A stretch of 64,000 bases of DNA from Oidiodendron maius Zn (GCA_000827325.1 KN832882.1:1376689-1440688), one strand, 5' to 3'. Shown: positions 45,227 to 57,607, numbered from the stretch's first letter. Notes: generated by a model not told the origin, from the letters alone. Program-made: numbers and translations.

Positions 45227-46327
45227 CTAAGAAACTTCATCTCCAGCCCTATCGCCTCTCCCCTCTTGAAAGATAGAAGCTATCTCTCCTCCCTGGAACT
45301 GAATTGGTTCTGGTGGCCAGTTTACATTGGCTATATGTGATTTCCATTCTTCACCTTCAGGCCCTTGCCCTAGATCTTTCCAGATGGTGATTGTGAATTT
45401 GAAAACACAACCAATATTGTGCTTCAAGCCAGTCTTATATTCAGTTCGACAGTATCCACATTGCTGAAGTTCCGAGCAGAGGTCCCACGATGTCTTCTTT
45501 ATCTTAGGACCGTTCCAAATATGTAGTAATGCTGACCACTTCTTCTCAATTGGGAGAGGATACGATGTAGTGATGCAGATCCCGGCAAGACACGGTAGCG
45601 ATTTGCATTCGAGATGCGGACATATGCGGAAAATTATTGGGGAGCAGTATCGCTCGGGATCTGTACACGTGCCACGGAAATATATGTGTCGCTCTGTGAG
45701 TAAGGAACCATTTTTAATTTGAAATTCTGCCTTTTCCTTCTTGGCGCCTTTAGCCCAGACATTTGTGTAGGACCTTTTTGATAGAAGATTTAAGAGCTGG
45801 CGGCTTTGAGCATTATATTCAAAGCGGCGATAATGCTTCATTGTCATCTTGAAAAGAGTAGTGCTGAAATTTTCATGAATTAAATCTGCAACACTAAACT
45901 TTTTATCAATAGAGAGACAATGCGGCTCTCTGACTAGCGCAAACTTGTTGACATATTTTTTGGCATCTCGTATCCTATGAAGCTTCCCGCAAAATTCACA
46001 AACGACTTGGTCAGGATGATCATGTTCTAAAAGTTTCAAGAACGCAAGAGTTTGGTAACGAGATATCGCTAGGTCCTCAAGAGACCAAGTTCCGATCGAC
46101 AGATAAATATCTCGACAAGAGAGAGAAAATGATACGGCTGATTCTGTAGGAAGATTGTTGGCAACCTGGAGCAGTAGCTCTGTTGGAAGTTTAACCAAAA
46201 GGGAGTTTTGCTGTGTATTTAACCTCTGAACAGCAGGATATCGTAGTCTCTTAATGCAGTCCATCCTGATGTTAGAGTGAAAGAGATAGTGTGTACAATA
46301 TTTTCTAAACGCTACAAGACTAGACAC
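45227..46327 (-). CDS. F-box protein, 366 aa or 345 aa
   Basis: Single exon. SLLVKLPTELLLQVANNLPT near residue 42 is the F-box core, followed by SAVSFSLSCRDIYLSIGTW, typical of a large fungal family. After that come Cys pairs, as in VVCEFCGKLHRIRDAKKYV and QCGYCRTEYKTGL, which could bind zinc. F-box proteins bring substrates to SCF ubiquitin ligases through Skp1. The frame starts at 46327, but the Met at residue 22 (MDCIKRLRYPAVQ, 46264) may be the true start. AT-rich codon use compared with core neighbours, and isolated in a gene-poor stretch, fitting the rapidly expanding nature of these families. Confidence 0.75.
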   Translation of the reverse strand: MSSLVAFRKYCTHYLFHSNIRMDCIKRLRYPAVQRLNTQQNSLLVKLPTELLLQVANNLPTESAVSFSLSCRDIYLSIGTWSLEDLAISRYQTLAFLKLLEHDHPDQVVCEFCGKLHRIRDAKKYVNKFALVREPHCLSIDKKFSVADLIHENFSTTLFKMTMKHYRRFEYNAQSRQLLNLLSKRSYTNVWAKGAKKEKAEFQIKNGSLLTERHIYFRGTCTDPERYCSPIIFRICPHLECKSLPCLAGICITTSYPLPIEKKWSALLHIWNGPKIKKTSWDLCSELQQCGYCRTEYKTGLKHNIGCVFKFTITIWKDLGQGPEGEEWKSHIANVNWPPEPIQFQGGEIASIFQEGRGDRAGDEVS

Positions 46328-49300
46328 TGCTGTTTAAAAAGTTTTAGCCTTATATGACTGTAGGCTCGTTAGTAGCGCATTGTGTATTTCTCATATATTC
46401 CTCGAAGTCTGGTACACTAGCCAAATCCGGCTATTGTCAGCGTCTTTTAACCTCGTGTCTCTTTGTGACTAGTGCTGACTCCTAGAATTTGAGATCTGCT
46501 AGAGAATTTGTGTTTATCATCTGTGCAGCATAGATTGTGCTGGTAATACAGAATACTATATAGCGTTTCCTGTCTTCTTATGTCTAGAGCTGTCCGAAAA
46601 TATAATCGGTGGAATGGATCGAGTAAGTAGCATGTCATACCGCCAAGCAATTTTCAATACAGTGCCGTAGGTATACCTCAAATAGTCATAGATTTTGTTT
46701 GTTGTACTGCTGAATGACCCATTACGATCACGGTGATATCTCTATCCGTTAAGCTCCTGTCCGTCAGAATTTGTAAGGTACCTGCAAGTCGCTTCGGCAG
46801 GCAAGAGTCGCTGCTTTGAAATAGTATTCTAACTAAACAAGACTGCAGCTATATTTCCAAAGTTTTATTATACGATGCAGCTTAAATTACTTCCTACAGA
46901 ACTATTACAGGGTTAAACTCGTTTTAATGATCAGAGCTAACCAACAACTTCTACTGCGATACTTACGTATAATATTTGTAATATTCAGATAATTATTCTT
47001 CCATACTATATATCCTCTAGCGGATCTGTGAGACTGCGAACAGGAGTGTAGGATTCCCTTTAACCTAGAACTTAAAGTAAAAGCATTTCATATCGGCCTC
47101 TTGAGCCGCACTTCAATGAATTAAAGGGAGCTAGCTAAAATAAATAATCAGTCTCTCACAGTGTCGATGAAAATAGGATTCAGCTAAGGTGGAAGGCACT
47201 AGAGGAGAGAAACTCATACCAAAACGTCAGTCCAATACCCAATCCTTTGAGTTTAAGGAGAGAAGTCATTGCGCTTTTATTCACTTACCTTTCACGCATT
47301 TAAACCAGGGAATATCGTGCAGCAATCACCAATACCTCTGTACATTGCTCATCCTGAAGAACCACGTCACTTGGCGAGGAATAAAGTTGGAATAATGTGT
47401 TCAGGTACTGTCTTCGCGCTAAATGGGTTGGAGCTGCTGCAATAAATTTTCGGCTTCTGTCTAAACAAGTCTCCCGTGGTATTTTATGTTCGTCTCTCTC
47501 TACCTAGAGCCAATGCAAAATTCCCTAGCAAATAATATGTATAACGGATAGCGCTAGGCCTGTCAATGCTAGATACCCATAGCTTCTGTTTGGATACACC
47601 AGCAGAATATTTAGTCACGGGACACGTCGTTGTAGGGGGATAGAAGAGACGGATGCATGCAGCAGCACAGTTCCATTTCGGGACTTCGGAGTACCTTGAT
47701 CAGGATGATGTGAATGAAGTTATTTTGAAACTGCTACATATCTCAGATGAGATCTAGGGTTCCCCACATCGAAGATACCGCAACATTGTCCTTGTGAGCT
47801 ACGGACTTCGTTCTGATCTGCTCAACCTTCGAAGGCAAGACATTATATTTGGAGACTATAGTCACTAAACTCGATATTTACATGTCGCCAGGGAGGTCTT
47901 AGGCATGGACTTCCTGCTTCGTGGATTGCTGACAACACTCGATTGCCTGAACTCAAAGGTTCACGATTCTGGAAATAATGCAAGTTTCACCATGCGAACC
48001 ATTTTACTGTTGGCTTACTACGGTCTACGACCATCTGTTTCCTCGTGCAATATAATTCGTTATTTAACTCACTTCAAAGCTTTGAGGTTGGAGCCTTCCC
48101 AACACAGCACAGAGAAATGAAATGCTTCATGCGTTAAAACCCCGATAAGAAGACTGTACTTTGAATGCTCTGGATATAGGAAACATTTTATTCGTCGATA
48201 GCATTTAAATACTAGTATCATTGGGTAACGCTACAAGAGACATTGTCGATCTCCGTCGCTACCAACTCATCTTTCAGTCCAAAAATACGCCTATCTAGAT
48301 CCGTAATGGATCTCCTCTAACAACTGTATATGAATTCAAGTAGAAAATTTCATCTCGGCAATCAGAGCATGAAATCAAACTATCTGATGGATTATCGCAG
48401 CAAGCTTCAGCTCACAGCGTTATAGATATATCTCGTCTTAACCTATTCCATTTGTGATTGTGGGTTTCAATCACAACTTTCGCGTTTAATAATATTAAGT
48501 ATTTGTTGACAATATTTGAAGTGGAGTTGACGACTTAATTCTTAAAAACTAGAGAGGGAGGAGCTACCCTATATATAAGGGTCGCATAAGCAACTCGTCT
48601 GTGCCGCACAGTGTTGCATACACTGCCACACTAATCCTAGGCAACCTTCAACAGTATTTAAAATCCGTCCAATATTACAGTTGGGTCTTTTCTAAGTGAT
48701 GATAATCCTCTTTTGCGTTTTCGATCATACACACTCTAGCGAGTGCTTCAAGAACTTTGAGATCTAGCACCAGATGCCTGCCTAGATATGACTTACACAG
48801 ACAAAAGAGAGAAACCGATCATTCTCATCAGAACATATACGACAGAGACCCTGTCCCGATACACAGCAACTGCTCTTTCCGCTTTAGTCACCCTGCTTTC
48901 CGCAGCCTTGCACTTTGGTTGGGTTCCAGATGCGACCCTGCGCTTCGTCATGTTTCAGGCGCCCATGCCCGGCCGAGATGTGCAAGCAGTTTGGCTCTGT
49001 ATTGATGTTAAATACGATGATTTGCTTTGTGGTTTTCGGCAGGGGAGAGGCGCGGGACAGCCACTATCGGGACGCGATTTCTCGTCTAAAGTCTGGAAAA
49101 ATGTGCTAGTCAGCCGTGCTAGTCGCCATGGTCCAATTACAACAAAACCAGAGTTTTGACGCAGGGACTGATTGGCAAAGTGATGCGGTGGTGGAAGTCC
49201 GCGTATAAAATGCCCCCTCGCATCCACGGCATCCAGACTTTTAGCGAGTTCTGGGCGGGGGTCGGCGTCGGTCCAGCCTCATTTATAAATGCGTGCGGGT

Positions 49301-49432
49301 ATTTCAACCACAGATTGTCAGTCTATCTTGGCAACTTCTTTCTCTCCTTCACTCCAAAGTATCAACGAGAACGAAATTATCACAAAGCCGTATTCTTATT
49401 TTATTTCATACGCAGAGCATCTGAATTTGATC
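46328..49432. other. 3.1-kb AT-rich intergenic region, no gene supported
   Basis: Frames at 47189-47395, 47905-48120 and 48788-49159 lack domains, splice logic or codon bias. A TATA-like ATATATAAGGG at about 48571-48581 may belong to an unrecognised transcript. The last few hundred bases are the leader of the Clr5 gene. Confidence 0.5.
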
Positions 49433-51423
49433 ATGGCTAGCGCCACCTCTAACACGGCTGCAGCTCTGTCACAAAACTTGACGAGATCAAACTTCGGGAA
49501 GGCTCAGGGAGCAACATGGGAATCAGTCAAGCCAGATGCTATTGAACTCTACGAAAGGATGGCTTTGGCAGACATGATAATTAGGATTGAGATGATGTGG
49601 GGATTCAAAAGAAGGTACTATTGTATGGGAAATTCTAAAACGGATGCAGACCGCTAACATGAAATCTAGTATAGCACAATGGAAAGTCAAGATCAAGGAA
49701 TGGGGATGCATAAAAAATATTCCACGCAAAGCTCGGGAATGTGCTGTTAGCTTGAAGAAGAAAGGTAAACTAGAAGAAAGTAGAGGCTCGGAGGTCTTTC
49801 CAAAAGGCAATCAAGTTATGGGAGAGAAGAGTGAAAACTCCAAGAGGAGGAAGACCGGAGAATCATCTTACATGGTTGGTAGTCTAACTTACTCTTATGG
49901 TCTCACGCCTCCTCCCAAAATCAAAGCAATCTATGCTCTAAATCTATTCTAACTCTGTCTAGAAAACAGGTGATGAATTTTTCCCGAATCTACTACTACC
50001 TCTGTCCCTGGAGTCAAACATCTCTATCCCATCTGATGGTTCGATTCAATCACTTGACCTAGGGAGCCAAAGTCATTCTACTATCATCTCCAGCCAAAGA
50101 GACGTGGAACTAATCTCCATGCTCGATTACTACTTGGCCGATGAAGATCAATCTTGGAACAATCTGGGCCGCCAACCTGCCGAACACGGCGCCAAACTAT
50201 CGAAGATTATATATGTAGAATATTTGACTTTTTCCACGGGGCTCCACTGGTCAGGCTGGTCGGATATATATTTTTTGAGCGAGCAGAATCTTCTGCCAGA
50301 TTTTGGTGGTATCGGAGCCCAATTCGTCGAAGATCCTAAAATATTAGCTCTTGCTTCCGCACTGGCCGAGGTTGAGGATAAATGCAGAATCCTCGCAAGG
50401 GAAACTTTACATGCAGCACAATTCTTGGCTATTGCACTTCAAGATACCGCCCGGTATGGGGAAGCCGAGTACTATTTCCGCAGAATCTTGAGCAAAGAGA
50501 CCAGAATCATGGTTCAATTTCGCCTCGGGATGATACTGGCTTCTTGCTTTTCGTTACGAGTGAAAGAAGCAACGTCATTATTGCTCTTCGCTGTCACTGA
50601 CTTCATTGACAATTTTTGTCGACGGCTACCCGAAGACAACATTTATATATTGACGCAAATGGAGTACCTCTTCGACGACATATTGCAACATGGCGTCCTG
50701 GACGAGAGTGTCTTACGCCCACGAATGTTTCAAATTTTGACCATCGTTCGGAGAGCAAACTCGGAGGAGACTAGAAACAAGCTATTTTCTCCGCTTCTCA
50801 TCCAGGGATTATATTTGGCAAACGAATGCTCAGTACCTGGCTTAGTCAATTCGGCACGGTATCTTTACAAAGTTCTCTTTCAGAATTCGCCTAATTTAGA
50901 CATAAATCTCTATGGGACTAGAATTGCCATTGCCCGTCAGCTTTATGGGCAACTTCTCAGGAGAGAACGAAAATGGGCACGCAGTGCCGAGCAGCTGCTT
51001 TTGGCCTGTGAAATGGCCATTAATTTAAGAACAGATAATCGCCGGCAATTTGACCTATTGAAGAGTGACTGTATCGAGCTCCTTCCGCACCTTGACAATT
51101 CACCTGGGAAGGAGGGGTCGCTTGCAACAAGTCTGACTTACATGATATCGCATGGCCTGCACCAAAACACTTTCGACTTACAAGATTCTTTAGATGCTAG
51201 ACAGCTTTTTCCGGTCCAGCAGACAAAGTTTGAGGCTGCTGATCTGTCATATATAACGACGCTTGATTTGTCCTCGACGGCCAGCAGATCAGAATATCGA
51301 GACAGAAACACGGTCTCTACAGGCAGCATAAGTTGGGATTCGAGGTCAAGTAACAAATTTGGAGAGACTCTGACACGCAGCGAATTCAACGGGATGGACT
51401 ATTTGGAGGATCTATCTGCATAA
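49433..51423 (+). CDS. Clr5-domain protein, 615 aa
   Basis: Three exons, 49433-49614, 49670-49874, 49963-51423. The N-terminal Clr5 domain is built across intron 1: WESVKPDAIELYERMALADM, IRIEMMWGFKRS then IAQWKVKIKEWGCIKN, matching the helical fungal Clr5 consensus of a Trp start, Leu-Tyr, Gly-Phe and Trp-Gly end. A Lys/Arg-rich segment (EKSENSKRRKTGES) may be a nuclear signal. The C-terminal 400 residues are helical and TPR-like (ETLHAAQFLAIALQDTARYG, EAEYYFRRILSKETRIM, RYLYKVLFQNSPNLD), the usual partner of Clr5 in fungi. Intron 2 uses a weak GTTGGT donor but has a good branch site (TCTAAC) and acceptor. Function unknown; some Clr5 proteins act in transcription. Confidence 0.75.
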
Positions 51424-51723
51424 CTTGGCAATAATCCAAATTTGAAGCTTTTTTTTTTCTTTCAATGTGTTAATGACTATGTTGAGGTACCTTCGGGAGA
51501 CAGTTAATGGCAGTTACCTAGAAATTTCCAAGGCCAGCTTTTTGTATGGCATGGGACGCATATTTATTCAATTCATACACCACGATATTTTGTCATATTT
51601 CCCCTTCCATCTGGAAGCAGAAAACTCTTGATATGATATCTTGCTTTCTACCTCGAGAATGGAAATTATAAGAGGGTTTCTGAATAACTATCAAACCTGT
51701 CATCCTCTTCAAAACCAATTGGT
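51424..51723. other. Convergent 3' flanks of the Clr5 and Fic genes
   Basis: Three hundred bases between two stop codons, AT-rich with a T10 run at about 51450. No gene. Confidence 0.5.
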
Positions 51724-52881
51724 CTAGCGTACATTTCCCTTGCCAGCCAACTTCTTCTTTAGCTCCCTTATCCGCGTCACAGCTCTCTGGAGCACAAACA
51801 TAGCATATTCCCCATGACCCTCCATGTTGCTAGAACGTCTCTTGATATCCATGTATTCCTTTCTTTCTTCACCCTCTTCACCAATTGGGACGATGACACC
51901 AGCGTACCGGCAGAGGATAGCGTTAAGTATCATGCGGCAACACCTCCCGTTGCCGTCCAGGAAGGGGTGTATCTGCACGAACTCTAGCGAGTACTTTGTC
52001 GCAATAGAAAATGGGTCAATGGTACCTCGCTCCTCTGCGGCGGCCAATTCTTGTTTAAGCGCCTCACACATCTCCTTCATCTTAGTCGGGACGAACTTAG
52101 GAACGGTGAAATTAGTTGAGCCGGCACCAACAATGACAGTTCGGTAGATGCCTCCATACTCCTCTGGCGGGATATCTGGGCGACCGTCTGGTTGGATGAC
52201 TGGCACATTCTTCGTGAGAATACGGTGTGTTTCCTTGATTAGATCTTCCGTGAGGTCTTGCTTCTCGGTAACGAAGGCGTGGATGATGTACTGGAATGCC
52301 TTAGCATGCTGCACGATCTCGTTTCGACCTCGCAGCACGTATTGCACGGACTCGTGCCTAAGCTCCGGCTGTTTGTGATAAAGCTCAAGCAAGGTATCCT
52401 GGTAGGAAGCATCCCGCTCAGAAATTTCTCCTATATCCTCGCCAGAGAAGATCTTCCGACATAGGTAAATTGTGATATCCAAGCCTAGACCTGCTCGCTC
52501 AATCATGTTACTGCCAAAGATAGCTCTTAGCATTGCTTCGTGAATTTCTTTGCTAACCAATTCTTGCTTCTCGTCATCGAGGGGTGTGAGTTGAATTGTC
52601 GAGATCCATTGTGTTGCCTTCTCAAATAGCTTTTGTGGGTCTTGATCTCGGGCATATTCGCGGTAAATGTCATCAGCACGTATAGTCATAGAAACCTGTT
52701 CCCTAGTTCTCTGCGACATGGATGGCCACCCTTTTGAGATAGTATGGCGAAGACTTTGCTTCATCATAGATCGCCTCGTGGGACTGGGAGGTGGTGGAGT
52801 GGAGGATGATTGAGTTGCTATATCTAAACCAGTAAACAAACCAGCTAGAGATTTGCGTTTTCCTTTAGTTGGAGATGCCAT
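51724..52881 (-). CDS. Fic/Fido-domain protein (putative AMP transferase)
   Basis: Single exon. The ATG at 52881 (MASPTKGKRKSLAG) gives 385 aa; an in-frame ATG at 53004 would add 41 residues. The catalytic motif HPFLDGNGRCCR is complete, with the active-site His, the acidic residue and the anion-binding Gly-Asn-Gly-Arg. Upstream, YGGIYRTVIVGAGSTNFTVP forms the flap region typical of Fido proteins. The predicted inhibitory helix is IFGSNMIERAG: the usual form is Ser/Thr-x3-Glu followed by Gly or Asn, and here Arg follows the Glu. Fic proteins mostly transfer AMP to Ser, Thr or Tyr side chains; fungal members are poorly studied. No signal peptide, so a cytoplasmic or nuclear site is likely. Confidence 0.88.
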   Translation of the reverse strand: MASPTKGKRKSLAGLFTGLDIATQSSSTPPPPSPTRRSMMKQSLRHTISKGWPSMSQRTREQVSMTIRADDIYREYARDQDPQKLFEKATQWISTIQLTPLDDEKQELVSKEIHEAMLRAIFGSNMIERAGLGLDITIYLCRKIFSGEDIGEISERDASYQDTLLELYHKQPELRHESVQYVLRGRNEIVQHAKAFQYIIHAFVTEKQDLTEDLIKETHRILTKNVPVIQPDGRPDIPPEEYGGIYRTVIVGAGSTNFTVPKFVPTKMKEMCEALKQELAAAEERGTIDPFSIATKYSLEFVQIHPFLDGNGRCCRMILNAILCRYAGVIVPIGEEGEERKEYMDIKRRSSNMEGHGEYAMFVLQRAVTRIRELKKKLAGKGNVR

Positions 52882-53781
52882 TATATGCTTTGATATGGGC
52901 TTGATTCTTGAAGGTGAAAAGTCGTCTTTGTTGTGTGTGATTTGGGAAATCGTCATGGAAGAAATGCTCGTCAGATGTATTACTAATATATTCACTAGTG
53001 GCACCTAGAGACCACGAGTGATAGGTAAAGATTTCCAGGCATTGCATAATCTTCGTGTCTTGAAGTGTACAGAGATAGGAAAACATACACGCCGGTGAAG
53101 CTCGATGACTTTGCAGTATGAAGGCACAGTGGCCAGAGACTGATGTTAAGTAGATGTGCTTAGCGAGAATACCAGTGTATATAGATGATTATTGGTGGGA
53201 ATAAAATTGCTTTTCGTTCACGCTACGTATATAAGCTTGTAACTAAACGTAAAATCACCTTCTCTTATTCGACAGTGCCCAACTACTAGCAAGAACCATG
53301 TAATAAGTGCAATTTCTAGTGATTTTTAAGGATAGATCTTGGTCCCTGCCAAAATTGCACGCCAGCCTGATGTTCAACGGAAAGATATCAGGTTTCTCGC
53401 TTATATCCGACATCAATAGTTATTCGAGCAATCCCGCCGGCCGGACTTAGAACAAGGAGATAACCACCAAGTGTACAAGACGTCATAGAGAGAAATTAAA
53501 CTATATCCGCTGACCATCCAAGCGATGGCACTTTTTGAAGTCAGAATATGGGATATTTGTATGAATCATACCATGTAGAGATAACCAACGATAACTCCAT
53601 TGTCGGAGACAATATTATGTCCGTTTGCAGACCCGAACGATTGCATTAGCCTGAAGCCTCATATAGATGAGACGTATAAAAGTAAATGCAGTCCTTAGCA
53701 AAAGAGAAGTCTGAGCTTGAAATGTAAGCATCTTCTTCGTAAAGAATACTGCGGTAACCCATTCCTTTCTCATCGCTCGCC
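52882..53781. other. Divergent intergenic region between Fic gene and dehydrogenase
   Basis: About 0.9 kb without a gene; holds the promoters of both flanking genes. No repeat or motif stood out. Confidence 0.5.
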
Positions 53782-55008
53782 ATGACCTCTTACGGCTTGC
53801 CAGAAACCCATCGGGCGCTAGTCCTATCTTCAACACAGAAGGACATCGATGCCAAAGTCCAGACTATTCCAGTTCCCTCAGCTACTCCGGGCAGCGCTGT
53901 GGTCAAAGTCATTTTGGCGTCTGTCCTACCATATGCCCGCGAGGTCTACGATGGCACTCGCCAGTACCCTATGCCGTTGCCGTATGTTATGGGATCCAGC
54001 GCCATTGCACGCATCGTAGCGGTGGGGCCGGATGCGGTCAAGCTAGCACCAGGGCAGTTGGTGCTGGTGGATTCTTACGTCCGTAGCCGTGATGATCCAG
54101 ATGTTTCTTTTCTGGCCGGTCTACACGAAGGCGAGCAACACCTTGAGATAAATAGAAACCTCTTCTAACATAGAAGCACAGGATATACAGAGGGATCTAA
54201 GAGGCTCATGCGTGGTGAGTGGAGAGATTGGACGTACGCTGAATATGCCAAAGTGCCACTTGAGAATTGTTTTCCTCTCGACGAGGAACGATTGCTGGGT
54301 CCAATTGAGAAAGGCGGGCTGGGATACAGCGTGGAAAATTTAACCCAGATTCCCAGATTACTTGTACCCAACGGCGGCCTCAAGGACATCAATTTGCAAG
54401 CCGGAGAGACGATTATTATTGCCCCAGCAACTGGTATGTTTGGTGGTCGAGCAGTGGATGTCGCCCTTGCCATGGGCGCAAAAGTTAGCCTAGCCAAGCA
54501 CATATTTCCCTATTTTATCTGCTAAATATTCTAGGCTATCGCCGTGGGCCGGAATGCAAAGACCCTAGAGAAACTAGCCTCGATGAACGACCGAGTAAAG
54601 ACCGTACAGTTGACAATGCATGTCGAGACAGATGTGAGAGCGTTACAGAAGTTTGGGCCCATTGACGCTTTTCAGGACTGGTCGCCCCCCGAAGCTGGTG
54701 TATCAACGCATATCAGAAGTTGTATTCAAGCTCTCAGAGTAGGCGGACGAGCATCTCTGATGGGTGGAATTACGGGGGATATTTCCATCAACTACGCAAG
54801 CATCATGTTCCGAAATATCCAAATTCGTGGCAATTTTATGTACAGCAAGAAGGATATTGAGTCTCTCATCAAAATGGTATTGGCTGGGGTTCTTAAGCTA
54901 GGGAAGGAAAATCTCGTAGAAAGCTTTCCTTTGGAAAGATGGTTGGACGCATTCAAAGCTGCTGAGGAAAGTACTTCCCTTGGTAAGCAGATATTGCTCG
55001 CTCCATAG
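53782..55008 (+). CDS. Medium-chain (zinc-type) dehydrogenase/reductase, 374 aa
   Basis: Three exons, 53782-54130, 54182-54483, 54535-55008. The N-terminal GroES-like half has TPGSAVVKVILASVLPYARE and LPYVMGSSAIARIVAVGPDA. The nucleotide-binding half has IIIAPATGMFGGRAVDVALA, an Ala/Gly variant of the Rossmann loop, then AIAVGRNAKTLEKLA after intron 2, and a C-terminal FMYSKKDIESLIKMVLAG. The Cys ligands of a structural zinc are absent, as in many quinone reductase-like members. Intron 1 (54131-54181) starts GCGAGC instead of GT yet joins LHEG to YTEGSKRLMRGEWRD, which is the family sequence, so it seems to be a GC-AG intron. The cofactor is likely NADP(H); the substrate is unknown. Confidence 0.82.
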
Positions 55009-55210
55009 GTATATATTCAATTCGTACGAAGGTCAAAGATACCAAAATATCCAATGCGCATATCCAACCCCAAGGTATTTGTCAGCTGTGAGGTCACTCT
55101 AGAGAGCGTACTAGCATGTCCTCCCCGTTAATGTTTCATCGACGAATATCACCTCTCTGCACACTGAAAGTTCTTAGTCCAGTCGACATACGACTTTCCT
55201 ATATTTCTAT

Positions 55211-56333
55211 TCAATAATATAGTGCTAATTTGGGATCACCGGTCGACCGTGTCCTACGACGCCATTCTACGATGCCATTCAAGCGATCGGTGTGGTATTT
55301 GCAGTCAACAGAGTGGAAGGAATTCCCCCCATTTCTGATCTTAGCAAATGGCGCGAGACACACCCAACAGAATTCATGACCGCACTGCCGACCTGTTTTG
55401 AGCGTAAGTATATAAGAAATTAACTTGTACATGGTAATGGTGCTTACAGAGTACATGGTCACAGCCTGTGTATTTATCCAGATGCAATCCACACTTTGGA
55501 TTTGGGCAAGTCTTTGTAGTTTTGGCCAGAACCTTTGCAGATGCGGCTTCCTGACGAACTCTCTCCGCTTGCCCAGCATCGTATTGGTCGCAGGTTAAAC
55601 CTTCATGCCAGGGCATCTTGTGTGTGAAACAGGTCTTGAATTTGCACGTTGTGCAGGTCATGATAGGTTGATCGTTGCCGCCTCCATGTATCTGGCCAGA
55701 ACCGCAGTTTGGCCCGAGGCACATCGTAAAGTTGGGCATGTCGCTGAAAGCTGCAAGGAGGGATTTCTTGTCGTATCTAATACAGAGTCAGTGGCGCTGG
55801 GAGATGACTGGTAATTGGGTAAAATTTCACCTTTCGAACGCATCTTTCGTTGCAAATTCTCTCACCACCTCAAAGGTCAATCTTTCCGGGCACTCAGGAC
55901 AGGCAATCTGGTCCCAAGGCCTATCTTCAATTTGTTCCGAAAGGCTTTGTTGTAGGCATGCAAGACAAATAGAAGGTTTGTGGATGCAGGTGATGGCGAG
56001 TTTCTTTTGAGGGAATTGACAACCGGTCAAAGATTCCATGCATACACTGCAGTCGCGCTTTATGTTAATACTACGACGCTTTTCTCCTATTACTGAGTCT
56101 AGTTCGATAGCATTACGGCCTGTGCGGAGCCAACGTGATATTGCTTCTTGTTCTTCTTTTGTTTGGTATATCTTCTCCAGCGCTGCAAGCCGATGAAGAA
56201 GATTCGATTTCCTCGCCTTCTTATTGAATTTTATCTTGTTGTAAGTGAGAAACTGACTGATTTTGTTCACTCTGTGCTGGTCATAAGTCAGTGTGAATAT
56301 CTTAGCGGGGAGTTGCTCGTATTCGTCGTTCAT
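55211..56333 (-). CDS. RBR-type E3 ubiquitin ligase (Ariadne-like), 337 aa
   Basis: Three exons, 56333-55831, 55776-55448, 55392-55211. The first 75 residues resemble a SAP-like helix pair (NKISQFLTYNKIKFNKKARK). RING1 starts CSVCMESLTGCQFPQKKLAI and ends CPECPERL. The IBR part has CLGPNCGSGQIHGGGNDQPI and CTTCKFKTCFTHKMPWH. RING2 reads CPNPKCGLHLDKYTGCDHVLC then CGHEFCWVCLA after the second splice, with the likely catalytic Cys in TGCDHVLC (GGCNHMVC in human HHARI). RBR ligases form a thioester with ubiquitin before transfer. The protein is short for the family and lacks an Ariadne domain. Substrate unknown. Confidence 0.88.
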
Positions 56334-57607
56334 CTTGCACGCTGTGGTCCTCGAATATTAAACTTGCGTAGGTGACAGACGGAAGATATTCGAGAAGGTA
56401 GGAACCAGAAGTGTAGGTAAGAGAATGAAGTAGTCTCGTCCCGTAGAAGGAACAAGCAGTTGTTTTCAAATAACTGGGACAGCTTCTTGCCCCAGGTTGT
56501 CTCAAATGTGAACAAAGAATGGAAAGGAACCGCGCGAGTCTCATCACGAGCCTGGTAGAATTACTTGTCCCTTCGAGTAGAATAGCTAATTCGCAAAATT
56601 TGTGTCGGAATTGAGACTCGGCCACTTCTATCTCTCAGTTAGTTAAAATAGAATGGGATTGAGCGTTGAAGGCTTGTGAGATTATAGCGTCCTTATGGAG
56701 GGATATATGGTAGTCAAGCTACGTACAGCCAGATCTCAAACGTCCAGTATGTATTCTAGTTGGCTCAGCATCAAGTTGAACTTAATCATGTGTCTAATTT
56801 TAAAACTACCATTATATTCATGCATTCAGTACGAGTACAATAGAGACTCTGAAATGTACATTAAGTTTGGCGTTGAGGGTCAGTTACACTAAGGTGAGTG
56901 GGCTGTTTGCTCGCATTATTCAGTACTCGACCTAAAGATAACGCAAATTATCCCTTCTTCCATAATCAATACCTAACCACTATAAACTCTACAGTTGCTG
57001 CGGCTCCATGAGTGTGGATCGTTTTCAATCTTTGCGCATTTATTTCCCACGGTGCGAAAGTCGTGAATTTGGCTTGGTTACTGAATCATATGGTGGACAC
57101 TATGGTCTAGCCAAGCTGGGCTGTCAAATAATTTGAACTCCTGCTTACAGGATACTTTATAAAGAGTTTCCCATTATCTCGAGGCGCAGAAGAGCCTATT
57201 CGTACGGGACGTCTCAGAGGATAATAAATTGGCCTTGTTGCACTGGGAATACCCTATAGGACCCAGTTATGCATTTTATCACAGTGCAAATGGTGCCTTT
57301 CTGCCATGTGATTTAATCAGCGGTGTGGCCGGCAGATCTGACCCTAAAATCAATACGAGCCGACGCGATGCAACATCTCAGACCTTCGGGGAAACATTAC
57401 ATGGAAATGACCAGCATTGCGGACAACCAACCGGCAGGCAGCCCTGCCACCAAGCTTCCTATATGGGGTAGCAACAGCAGGGCAGTGGGATCCCCCGCGA
57501 TGCAGAGGTAAGATTTGCGATATATGCTGATTGTCTGTCCCTCCACTCTACCTTTTCAAGTCTCAATCCCTTTTTCCTCGCCGTGGACCGTTATTAAACC
57601 GGCTAAC
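56334..57607. other. Intergenic, no gene supported
   Basis: Divergent promoter space of the RBR ligase and GH92 copy B. Frames of 60-107 codons here lack domains. The last 100 bases are the short leader of GH92 copy B. Confidence 0.5.

Noticed and set aside
48788-49159. 123-codon plus-strand frame upstream of the Clr5 gene
   Set aside because: A hydrophobic middle segment suggested a membrane protein, but no homology, no good start context and no continuation.
49560-49670. Apparent frameshift inside the Clr5 domain of the 49433 gene
   Set aside because: A 55-nt intron with donor GTACTA, branch GCTAAC and acceptor TCTAG restores the domain exactly, so no frameshift is needed.
50030-50060. 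GGTTCGATTC resembling a tRNA B-box
   Set aside because: No A-box or cloverleaf around it, and it lies inside the Clr5 coding sequence.
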